Shown: one piece after another, positions 35,592 through 45,222 of the stretch | How positions within the stretch are numbered: position 1 is the stretch's first letter | Layout: the number at the start of each line of letters is the position of its first letter | Source of the DNA: Scytalidium lignicola | Taxonomy: Eukaryota > Ascomycota > Leotiomycetes | DNA length: 64,000 nt | Assembly (NCBI GenBank): GCA_002812745.2 | Contig: NCSJ02000067.1 | Coordinates: 1-64,000, forward strand | Direction of reading: 5' to 3' | Made by a program: the position numbers and the translations under genes | Notes under the pieces: model-generated | What the model was told of the DNA's origin: nothing | Database searches by the model: none | The model's input: only the letters and a program-made list of their open reading frames with translations

Positions 35592-36171
35592 GAGATGGTG
35601 CTGATACGGTGTTGCCCAGGTAGATTGTTGCCTATTAAGAAACTTCCGTATTAGTATGACCAAATAGCAAGAACTTGGTTGTAGTAGAAAATTTCCGTAT
35701 CACTTATTCAAATATCTGTTATTGCCAAGAGCAAGTGCATATACTCCGTATAATTCTTTCTAACCCTTACCGCTGTAATGAAACCTATTAGTAATATATG
35801 AGTACAAATCTTCCGTAGATGGGGTTTTACCTACCACTTAACGGCATCCTGGTCATAAATCCCCTGTGCCCTCGGTAGTTATTATTCCGCTGGGGTTGCA
35901 GACGTCATGACGCGGGGTGGAATGGGAAGATCAGCACTTTTATTGCCCATCACCGACAACATCGGATTGGTGCGAAATTAATACTCACTTATATTACCCG
36001 GCACAAAGGTAAATGCAGATAACTGTACCTGACAATTGATGAGGGGGAAGTCTTGGCAAATTGTCAAAAAATATTATTGTGTTGGCGACATACCGAATAA
36101 ATATTATCTTTATGGCCTCCTAAAATCCACCTGGAGACAAAGAAAGGCCAATCTGGTGTCAATTGGAAACC
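35592..36171 (+). promoter_or_regulatory. Promoter region of the GH31 gene
   Basis: The 580-bp spacer holds a CRE-like GACGTCATGACG at 35,901 followed directly by GCGGGG (35,912-35,917), which fits the SYGGRG core of the carbon-catabolite repressor CreA/Cre1. One such hexamer is weak evidence on its own; upstream of a secreted glycosidase it is plausible. Confidence 0.3.
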
Positions 36172-38515
36172 ATGCGCGCTTTCGTAATTTTAAGCTACTT
36201 GCTATTCTCTTTATTGGATTTTGGGTTTGCTATACCGACAGGTTGCGGTGTACACGTCCAGTCAACTCATCCTCTCGAACTTAGAGCTAGCTTTGGCCCT
36301 ATCACCGCTCAACATAATGTTCTCACTGGTAATTAGTTCTCCAATTACCTTTCTCAAATGCACATATGTTAATTAAAGTTTAGGTCCAACAAACACCTCA
36401 TTGACGGAAGTTACCACCTCTAAGAATGGACACACTTTTACCAATGGTAGGGGCAGTATTTCGTGGTCTTGCGTTGCGCCGAACTTGCTCAAAGTTCAGG
36501 TGAAGTCTGATGCTGCAGTTGTTGGAGCTCGCTTTATAGGTGCCAAAAATGAGTATTCATAGTAAGTAGCTCTCGTAAGCAAAGAGAATTGCTAGCTGAT
36601 TAGCACCAGTGGCGCTTGGGAATATCCATGGTTCGGCCAACTTGACAACAATGTTTCATTTCCACTTGAGGGCGTCGGGAATGCCGTAGGCGTCAACTGG
36701 TGCAACGCTAGAGCACCATTCTTCATGAGCAGTGCAGGCTATGGTGTATATGTTTCAGACACCGAGGAGATGGGATACTTCGACTTCACCAACGAAGGCA
36801 CCGTTCAATTTTCCTTTCTGTCTAGTACAGGAAGCTTGACATATTACATTATTGGGCCAAGTTCTCATGAGAAGGATTTCAAAAGCATCATATCAACGTA
36901 TACCAGTCTGAGTGCCCGAGAACAGATGTCGCCAGATTCAAGTTACGGGCCCACTTTCTACTCTGATGACTTTGAGCAAGACTTTCATGGCTATGTACAC
37001 GACGCCGAGACCAACTATTATGACGTTGTCGATCATCTGTATTATAATCAAATACACGCATCAGCACTGTTTGCGGACAGGTGAGAGAAACCCCTTCCTT
37101 TTTATAGCAAGACCCTTATATAATCTAACCACAAATATAGACCATATGGCACAGGAAATATGTCTTTTGGTAATTTCGACTTTGACCCAGTTTACTACCC
37201 AAATCCAGAGCGTCTAGTGAAGAATCTTACAACTTGGGGCTATGACTTTCAAGTTTGGGTGGCCAATCGTGCCTTTCTTTACACCGAGCTTTATAACGCC
37301 TCCGTAGCCAATAACTGGCTATTCCCTCCTTTCTCAGGGGAAAACCTGCTCGGACCAGCCCTTAACCTTTCAATCCCAGAAGCTTATGCCTACTTCAAGG
37401 AGCATCTTAAATATTTCCCTTCTATTGGCGTGAAGGGATATAAAATCGACCGCGGCGAAGAAGGCGAGATGCCTGAGCTTGAACAAAATGTTCAGGATGT
37501 CCTCTTCCACAAGTTATGCTATGAATCTATGGAGGAATTCTGGGGTCCTACAGGGTTCCATAATTTCGCGAGATCAGCTTATGACAATGCCAAACACTAT
37601 ACCCGTCTTTGGAATGGTGATGCACACTCCAACTTCACGGGATTAGCTTACACGGTCACTTCCTCTATTCGTGCTGGCCTACTAGGATTTAGCCATTGGA
37701 CTTCTGATACAGGAGGATATGTGCGTGGCGTAAATGATCCTTCTCCTGAACTCTGGGCAAGATGGATGCAATTCTCAACATTTAGTCCGGAGTACGTGTT
37801 GTTGATGGGCACAAATCATACACCGTGGTATCCGCCGTATACACAACAGACGCTAGATATTCTAAAACAGACAGCGAATTTGCATCATGACCTCATCCCA
37901 TATATTAGGAGCTATGAGTATAAGGCCGTGACGACAGGTGTGCCTATAGTGCGGGCACTGTTTGTGGAGGAACCTTCGGATGTCAAGGTCTACGGGATCA
38001 ATGATGAATACTTTTTTGGGGATTGGTTTTTGGTTGCCCCATTTGTTGCAGAGGGAGGGAAGAGAGAGGTCCACTTCCCAACTGGATCCAAATATCTCGA
38101 GTATTTTGGCAAAACTACCATCGTCCAAGGTGGATCTACTCATTCTGTCTCGCTCGGTATTACTGACTGGCCTGTCTACGTCCGTGAAGGTGCGCTCATC
38201 ACTCGTGGCGATGTAGTTCAGGCCAATAATAGATGGACAAAACACTGGGCTCCGTCGCTGACTATCGAAGCTTTTCCTAGCTTTAATGTTCCAGAAACGG
38301 TGATTGAGTATTACAGGCGGGATACAAATAATGTGGCAACAATTACTATGATTACGAGCAGGAAGAAGAAAGGAGAGGTTATCTTTACTTGGGAGGATAC
38401 TGGAGTGAAGAACTTGACATTAGTGGTGTATACTAAGCATAAGCCCATTACGGTAAAGTTGGAGAGGTCGAAAGGGGAGTATAGTATTGCCGGTGTGGGG
38501 AGCTTGTTTGATTAG
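36172..38515 (+). CDS. Secreted glycoside hydrolase family 31 enzyme
   Basis: Four exons: 36,172-36,328, 36,384-36,561, 36,610-37,080 and 37,141-38,515, giving 726 residues; a CAG six bases upstream (exon 3 from 36,604) is an equally in-frame alternative, but the chosen site restores the family block YGAWEYPW. A signal peptide is clear (MRAFVILSYLLFSLLDFGFA, cleavage before IPTGC). The catalytic nucleophile is expected at Asp372 in GYKIDRGEEGE and the acid/base at Asp429 in WNGDAHSNF; GFSHWTSDTGGYVRG is another GH31 signature. Many N-glycosylation sequons (NLT, NAS, NLS, NFT, NHT) agree with secretion. GH31 includes alpha-glucosidases, alpha-xylosidases and sulfoquinovosidases; the sequence read by eye does not decide among them. 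No lesion is visible. Confidence 0.9.
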
Positions 38516-39012
38516 TGGAAGCGTTGGGCTTTCTGCATATTAACATCAATAAATTCTTCCTGGGCTAAATTCACAATTCATTTATTAAATTGCTAGACGT
38601 TTTTAAACTCATTTCGAGTAGTTGTTATTTATTTTCGATGAGGCTCGGCTTCATCTAAGAATGTTACCACAGAACCCCCAAGCCAACAAAGTCCGCTCCC
38701 ATATCACAAGCAAGCCCTTCATCACCACCTAAATTTCCCATAACGATTTCATCATATCCATCCAGACTAACCCTCAATAACCTGGGAGTCAAACTCCAAA
38801 AGTCCCTGTACCCATCCATCTAAAACCAGAACTAAAAGGTTTACTACTACTCCCAGTAAGTGACAATTCTACACGTGTCAAAACTGCAAATCGCCCTGTG
38901 CAATTGGTATGCTTACAAGACTATAGTTTATTCCAAAACCTAGGGGATACTTGGAGGTTAACCAAAATTTTCATTTTGAGAGATGGGAACAATTTACTCT
39001 CATGGTAGATTT
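38516..39012. other. Convergent spacer
   Basis: Lies between the 3' ends of the GH31 gene and the minus-strand gene that follows. No further gene was seen. Confidence 0.5.
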
Positions 39013-40194
39013 CTAAGGATGCCAGCATGGTGATGAAGGTGTGATTTGATTCATCCGTTCATTTGCCTCTGCAACTGCTACATCATCGATAGGCTCACCA
39101 CGTGAATGTGCAATACTTTGTCGTATCAAGAACATCTCGTCTATGAACTCTGGCCAGTCAATAGAGTTTTGAGTGCTAGGCCCTTGAGGGCGAGATTCTG
39201 GAAGTTTCCGTTCATATCTGTCCCGAAAAATGTGGAATCGGGCCATTGCACCATATGGATCGTAACGCCAGCGGTTCATGCGTGTTGCATAAATGGGAAG
39301 AGGTGGCGGGGTTTTTGGATCTCGCATTGATAAGAGAAAGGCTAATAATGCCTCGTACTGAACTGTAGTTGGTGGATAGATAGTCCTAGGCCAGCAGTGC
39401 GACTTCCATGGAGAAAGACTCGTTTGTGCTATTGAATATGGGCTGGAACAAATATGTTAGGCGATTTACATTTATGTATGGAGGGAGGGTATGAGCTAAT
39501 TTTTAAAACTTGCCTCTTTGTCAGTCTTGCCGCGATCGAAAAGGACAACGCCACCAAAGATCTTGGCTTCAACCCAGTAACCTACCACATCCGCTACTCC
39601 GTTGGGGTACTGGTCCGAATATACATAGCAATTGTGATAGAATGTTGAGGGTGGTAGAATATAGCCGCGCATTCGTTTTCTGTCATATTCCTCGCCTTGA
39701 CGCTTCTTGTCCAGCCAGTGCTCATGTAATTCATGCCTGTGCAACCCGTCATCAAGTTGAAAGAGGTAAACAGCAATTTGATGACAAGCGACAGCCACAA
39801 GATTAATGAGAATTATATTGAATTCTGAGAAGTCGCGGCTACTACTTTGAAACTCTTCTAAAAGCTTCAGCAAATGTAACTGTTAGTTTTATCAAATTTA
39901 GAAGGAGGACCGAAGGGCTCCTACAGCTGATTTAAACTCGATAGTAGTCGGATCAAAACTTGATCTAAACTTCTGAACCTTTTTCAGACTACCCCCACAG
40001 AGTCTTGTGTGGTTCTGTTCGAAGACTGGGTGCCCTTCCGCATAAAAGTGGAAGTCCAAGAAAGATTCTTCTGTAGGTAATCCATCAACGATCTGAGCAT
40101 AGGTGTCTTCGGCGACTTCGGTTGTGAGAACATTCATTAGAGCCTGGCTAAATATCTCCAAGTGGTTATTATCTAGTAAATCAACCGTCGCCAT
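39013..40194 (-). CDS. Conserved fungal protein of unknown function, three exons, one doubtful junction
   Basis: Exon 1 is 40,194-39,925 (90 codons, MATVDLLDNNHLEIFSQALM...). A 45-nt intron (39,924-39,880, GTAGGA to CAG) joins KSA to LHLLKLLEEF in frame. Exon 2 carries the family-like block HEHWLDKKRQGEEYDRKRMR, GYILPPSTFYHNCYVYSDQY and VGYWVEAKIFGGVVLFDRG. Exon 3 ends with RYDPYGAMARFHIFRDRYER and stops at 39,013. The exon 2-3 junction is not clean: the best donor is a non-canonical GAG|GCAAGT near 39,511, and the acceptors near 39,435 and 39,420 both leave a frame change before the strongly coding RTIYPPTTVQYEALLAFLLS. Either an unrecognised splice or a frameshift lies between 39,380 and 39,511. 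I know no function for this family. Total length would be about 330 residues. Confidence 0.6.
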
Positions 40195-40737
40195 TTTGAT
40201 TTTGAAGCAGATAGATAGCGGGTATGCAGGTAAAAAGCTAAAAACGGATGACGTTATGGGGAATCGAGCACGAACCCTATCTTGAATGGGGGAGACAAGA
40301 TAACGAGATGTTGATTTCCAAATATATCAACAAGTATGGTGTTATAAAATCTCATCGAATTATTATTGAGGGCGTCGAATCTACTGGAACAGAAAAATTG
40401 TTGGATTGATGCGAAACTGACATTCAACGTTAAGCGCTATGATTCTGAGGCATATACAATTGTAAACTTTTTGAGATCGATATATGTTAAATGTGGTATT
40501 AAAACTTATATATTATAGTAAGAATATGTTTATTTATAAGTTAATGGTGAAATTGGTATAAAATTCAAGGTAAAATGGGTGAGTTTTGGTGTAAAAAGAC
40601 TATTCACTCACTTGTCTTCGTATGTGTAGTCTCATACTCAAATCTCGTCAAATCTCGTCAAAACCGACTATGTGCCTGTGAATTTTTGATCCCTTTCCTC
40701 TGTAATCTCAAGTTATCACACAACTAATTTTAGAGCA
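40195..40737. promoter_or_regulatory. Divergent promoter region
   Basis: 543 bp between two divergently oriented genes; AT-rich around 40,480-40,560 with a direct repeat of AAATCTCGTC near 40,640-40,660. No specific regulator site was recognised. Confidence 0.35.
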
Positions 40738-41727
40738 ATGCAACCCTCCCAAGCCGCAGACATCCGGGCGATCGTTGAGCCCATCGTATCTTTCTATGCC
40801 CTCTTAGCCACATTCCCCTATCTCCCCGCCTCCGACATCCTCATCCCACCTTCAACCGGCTGGGGTCAGTCCGACATCGCCAACTTCCGTAAGCTGGGCA
40901 AGACGGACTTTGTCGTTGAGATTTTGAAACACCTGCCATATATCCGTACTGATGGCAATCGCGGATGGTGCCTGGGCTACGATGACACGAAGCCAATCGC
41001 TTATGTTGAAGTCCAAGGAGCCTGGGATGGGGCGGGCTTCAAGCTTGCAGCACTGAAGGGCAGCGCGGATCAATCGTTCTTATGGGATAGTGGTCTTGAG
41101 CCGTATGGGCAGAAATTGGATGCGCATGTGGTGGCACTGACGAATGGGTGGCAGTATGGAGCTTGGCTGCTTCTTGATACTGAAGCTGGTAAGCATCGTA
41201 GTGTATATCTCATCGAGGACAGGTTTTGAATTTAGACTGAAATAGGCACAATCACGGACTTCTCTTTATTGGGCGGCATCCGCTCCAGCATTAAATGTCC
41301 GCAAGCAGACCTGGATGCGGGACTAGTCTGGAAGCACTTCCCCTCCAAGCCCATCAAGGACTTCTTCGAAGATTGGAAAGAGAAGTACAATTCTTTAGAA
41401 TGGATGCCGATCCAGGACAAAGATGGTAGGGCATGGGGAGAGATATTCAGCCAGAAGAGGATGGGTACGGCTTCAAATGACCCAGTGGTCAGTTGCTCGC
41501 ACCCACATGAATTACAGAGGAATATGCTGACATTCTTGAAGGAGATTCGAAGCATTTACATGGATCATGGCTGGGGAAGTGCAAACTTCCGGAAGGAAGA
41601 GTGTAGGAAGGCTCTGAGTGAGTGGAGTAAGGCTTGGGGAAAGAGAATTGTTGAGGAGCATCGTAGGCTTGTGAGGGCGAATCGTAGTCCTTCTCCGCCA
41701 GATCCGCTGGATGAGTTCTCAGATTAA
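40738..41727 (+). CDS. Conserved ascomycete protein, function unknown
   Basis: Two exons, 40,738-41,188 and 41,246-41,727, with a 57-nt intron (GTAAGC to ATAG) joining DTEAG to TITDFSLLGGIRSS; total 310 residues. It is soluble, rich in Trp and aromatic residues, with no signal peptide or membrane helix. Recognisable blocks are SFYALLATFPYLPASDILIP, IPPSTGWGQSDIANFRKLGK and HLPYIRTDGN. The style is that of a family of intracellular proteins widespread in filamentous fungi and possibly related to SMI1/KNR4-type domains, but I could not confirm this. Start context and intact splice support a working gene. Confidence 0.7.
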
Positions 41728-42083
41728 GATATCTTTTATGGATGTAAGCATACAGATGTTGATCTTCTGAGTAATGGAAGAATGTAACGTCATGCAGTCT
41801 TCTAAAAGCTGCAGTTTATATCTGGCAGTAAGTTGCTTGCTTGACAAGTTATAAAACATACAGAGCGACTTTAATTTGGATTAGCTGAGCACTATTAGTA
41901 GACCTAGTAAAGAGTTTTTGAGAGTTGCCGAACATCATCACAACTACAAATGGATGCAACAAGACAATGATCTAATCTATAGAATGCTGATGTTTGGCAT
42001 CATGCTAGTGTCTTAGTGATAACTATAGCGATGCTTTTTTAACTAGTTTATAATTGGCCGAATCCGAAAATAATATGTTTATA
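41728..42083. other. Convergent spacer
   Basis: AT-rich sequence between the 3' ends of two genes; nothing else recognised. Confidence 0.5.
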
Positions 42084-42883
42084 TTATTTAGATAAATGCG
42101 TAGCAATCATATCCAAGTAATAACTCGAGGGAGGTATAATATCTTTAACTCCCGCAACTTTCGCTTTGTCATCCCACAACCTTAGTGAAACCATCTGATC
42201 TCGTAGGGGATCACTTTCAAATTCCTCAAGCTCTTCATTTTGAAATGGCCCACCCTGAAAGGCTAGAGACTTTTGGGATGCAGAAGACAGGGCTTCATAA
42301 TAAGATTTGTCAACGGCGGTAAGATATCTATCTCGGATTTAAGAAGAGGTGAAGATTAGATATATGTAAAATTACTTGACTCATTTTCCCATTTCTTATT
42401 AAGAATGCTGAATACAGCATCTATATCTCACCGGGATAGAAATTTTACGTACCTCTTTGCTGCAACATGACTATTCACCAGTCGACACACCTTCTCACTG
42501 AAACCCTGCGCCCGAAGGTACTCGGCTCCAATAGTTTCATGACCAATTCGTCCAACATCTTCTGGGGTATTAGACAGACTCATTCGCACGTCACGAGTTT
42601 CATCGACGGGAATTATCTGGCCAATGTCATGGAAGAGTGCTGCAAGCACGAGCTCATCATCGGATCCTACATTAGTTAACAATTTAAAACAGATTCGTAT
42701 CTCTGTCTTATGTTAATTTATTGTCTGGTGGGATTACATACCTGCATTCCGTGCTTGGTTGGCTGCTTGTAGCGAGTGCTCGAGTTGACTTATAGACTCT
42801 CCAATATAATCACCTTGGCCGTAACTCTCAAGAAGGCCAAGAAGAACCTGGGCTTTCTCAAGAGAAGTCTGGTGGTGTGACAT
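42084..42883 (-). CDS. phnZ-like: PhnZ/TmpB-like HD-domain mixed-valent diiron oxygenase
   Basis: Three exons, 42,883-42,742, 42,666-42,453 and 42,327-42,084 (introns 75 and 125 nt), encode 199 residues, the usual PhnZ size. Residues 24-37 read GDYIGESISQLEHS, including the Tyr26/Glu29 pair that in PhnZ forms the substrate lid and His36 as the first metal ligand; LFHDIG gives His60-Asp61, GHETIGAEYL His90, NSHVAAKRY His114, and RLWDD Asp171. This ligand order (H, HD, H, H, D) is that of PhnZ and myo-inositol oxygenase. The block AAKRYLTAVDKSYYEALSSA followed by FQGGPF further matches PhnZ across the second splice. PhnZ cleaves (R)-2-amino-1-hydroxyethylphosphonate with O2 to glycine and phosphate; TmpB acts on the N-trimethyl analogue. 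The dioxygenase that would make the substrate lies 352 bp upstream on the same strand. Intact; the exact substrate is inferred. Confidence 0.9.
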
Positions 42884-43234
42884 ACTTTAAATATTATTAT
42901 ACGTCAATATTATTAGAATCTAGCAAACGGCGCATATGAATAGCTTGAAGAGAAGAGAGGTTTATTAATATTGAAAAGAACAGAGACATGTGGGGCTTTA
43001 AATAATAGTACTGTTAGTTGTTATTGGATGAGGTTCTTGGTGGGGTTGGCAAATCCTAGACCCAATTATTTATAACGAAAATTTATTGCTTTTCATTTAA
43101 TATAGATGTTTTGTCCCGGATCTATTATGTTCTAAAGCCCTCATTTTCTAAACATGATATTATCTATATTCATCTATTTTCTAATACATGAAAATGAAGC
43201 TACTTTTAGAAGTTTAGAAAATGTACGAGCTGTA
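42884..43234 (-). promoter_or_regulatory. Promoter region of the PhnZ-like gene
   Basis: 351 AT-rich bases between the stop of the dioxygenase gene and the start of the PhnZ-like gene. No CACGTG is present here, unlike in the promoter on the far side of the dioxygenase. Confidence 0.35.
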
Positions 43235-44250
43235 TTAAAATATAACCTGCTTTCGGGTATCGACACTCAGCATTGGTGACCCGAATGCATATCGTTCTCT
43301 ACCTTCTTCGTATGATTCTCCCGCCTTCCGCAAATGCGTGGGTGGCCACAACTTCCTCCTGTCATCATAATACTTGTCGTGAAGATCTCCCTCCGACGTT
43401 CGATTATAAGTTGCATAGACTGCGCGGCGATCTCTTGTGCTAGTGTTTACTCCGCTGCGGTGGGCAAGATATGTTCCGAAGATGAGAATGTCTCCTACAA
43501 ACAGGGGCGAACAATGGAGATGAGTTGGCTTGTTAACTGAATGTCAGAATGGGTTAATGAAAGACCTACCGGCGTTGAGATTGCAGGGAGTCCATTTATG
43601 AGTTTCAACCCAGGAACGCTTAATGCACCGATCACTGCCTAAGGAAATCTCCATGTGATGGCTTCCATTAACGATATCTAGTCCACCATTCTCGGGTGCC
43701 ATATCATCTACCGCAACCAAAACCGTTAAATGCTTGATATTTTTGACATGTGTGTAGGCGTTGGCATCTATATGAGGAGCGAATCCACCTGTGAGATAGC
43801 AAACAATCTGTCAATCTATCGTATGTTTTTCTGAGAACTTTAACTTACCACTACCAGCAAGCTTATAGTTGATCTTCTCCTTGAATAGAATCATTTCTTC
43901 GCCTGCTAATCTCTGCAGGACGCTGAGAATCCGCAGCCCGCGAAGGAAACCGTTGAAATCAGCATGACTCTGTGAAAAATTTTCAGTCCGACAGAGAACA
44001 CTCTTGCCTTGCGAGTTAACTTCTTATAAAATGGTCAATCGATGGGTATTAGAGGTATAGATGAAGTAAATCTTACTTCATAAGGCATATATGGTGTATC
44101 TGTTGTCCGGGGCAAGTCATGGACTTCCTGGGCCCATTGTTTCAGCTTCTGAGATTCCGTAGGAGAAAGGAAAGATGGAATCAGCAGATATCCTTCCTCG
44201 TGAAAAGATTTAATTTGATCTTCTGTTAACTCCTTATGCACCTCGTCCAT
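43235..44250 (-). CDS. phnY-like: PhnY/TmpA-like 2-oxoglutarate/Fe(II) dioxygenase (PhyH family)
   Basis: Four exons. Exon 1 is 44,250-44,077, ending LPRTTDTPYMPYE; exon 3 is 43,788-43,570 and exon 4 43,494-43,235, with clean GT-AG introns of 60 and 75 nt. Exon 2 ends at 43,849 and reads VNSQGKSVLCRTENF through LAGEEMILFKEKINYKLAGS. The iron ligands are expected in APHIDANAYTHVKN (His-x-Asp) and AHRSG in exon 4, where the following Arg is suited to bind 2-oxoglutarate. The pattern follows bacterial PhnY, which hydroxylates 2-aminoethylphosphonate at C1 to make the PhnZ substrate. The exon 1-2 junction is odd: the expected acceptor before GAAGTTAAC reads ATAA, the nearby TATAAG gives the wrong frame, and the frame is restored only by the AG at 44,004-44,003, with the loss of about seven residues (268 in total). 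It is either functional with a shortened loop or newly damaged. Confidence 0.85.
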
Positions 44251-45222
44251 TGTCGATAGTTTAATTAGTAACAGATGACGCTCTGGTCCGTTGAAAGAGG
44301 GAGTACTACAAGCTCCCTAAGATTGATGGTAATTATTGCAACTAAATTATACTAATGTGATAAGATTTCAACTACTGTAGCAAAGCAATTTGCGAAACCC
44401 TATTTTGTGTTGTTCTCTAGCTCAGAGATTAATCTAATAATTCCTTATCAGCACTTTCCCACAGGGAACCAATGCAGAAACTTGAGAGGGGCAGGTTGTC
44501 AAGGCAGTATGCGGAGTCGTGATTTTTCGTGCCATCCATGGGTCTCTTTGGATCTGCATGTATAATAGAGCTATTGAAAGGGGGGACGGCTAAAGGGATC
44601 CAATTGAAGAATGGGAAGCGCCACGTGCAATATCGGATTCTCCACCAATTTCAAGCTTCTCGGCCAGTCTGCTCTCACTTACTCGTTCTACAGTTACGCT
44701 CCATGGTAGATAATGGCGCCTCTGCTCTCTCAAATCCTTGTAATCAAACTGCACTGCCATGCAGATTTTAATAGCGCCATGTACAAGCGGCTTGTTTTCG
44801 TCGGCGTGGTGGGCCTGCTAAATAAAGTTATTCTTGCCGAGACTGAAGCTACCATAGCTTGTTTCATCAAGTGTGCGGACGTAAGTTACTGTACAGTAGG
44901 CTAGACAGTTTCTTCGGCGATTGAATATTTGACTGTCTGCTTAGAGAATGAGGAACGGATCTTCGCCATTGCACGTGCTAATGCCCATATATACGGTTGG
45001 ACTAGGCATACGTGATCATGATGCGATGAAGATTCTAGATTTTAGGGGCGATAATTAGGAAGGAGAGAGATGAACCAAAATTGCACGTGGAAACTTGTAA
45101 AATGCAGATAAATGCAGACGAGATTTCACCTAGAGAAAAGGTCGACTTTGACGTCTAAACGAGTTCCACATTGTTGAGCGACTACCTTCCTTCTGACAGC
45201 AAACGTCTCCTCCGGCCTCATC
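44251..45222. promoter_or_regulatory. Divergent promoter with three CACGTG sites
   Basis: This 972-bp spacer separates the start codons of the dioxygenase (minus) and the Git1-type permease (plus). CACGTG palindromes lie at 44,622-44,627, 44,972-44,977 and 45,084-45,089; the last two are flanked as GCACGTGC and GCACGTGG. CACGTG is the core of the bHLH phosphate-starvation activators Pho4 of yeast and NUC-1 of Neurospora. By chance about one would be expected per 4 kb at even base composition. Small open frames at 44,529-44,904 have no support. Confidence 0.6.

Noticed and set aside
32776..36171. A secondary-metabolite cluster around the UstYa-like gene
   Set aside because: Only one oxidoreductase is nearby; no core synthase, precursor peptide, P450 or cluster regulator was seen.
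44529..44904. Plus-strand frames of 80 and 63 codons in the divergent promoter
   Set aside because: No domain and no splice link to the permease; the region is better read as regulatory.
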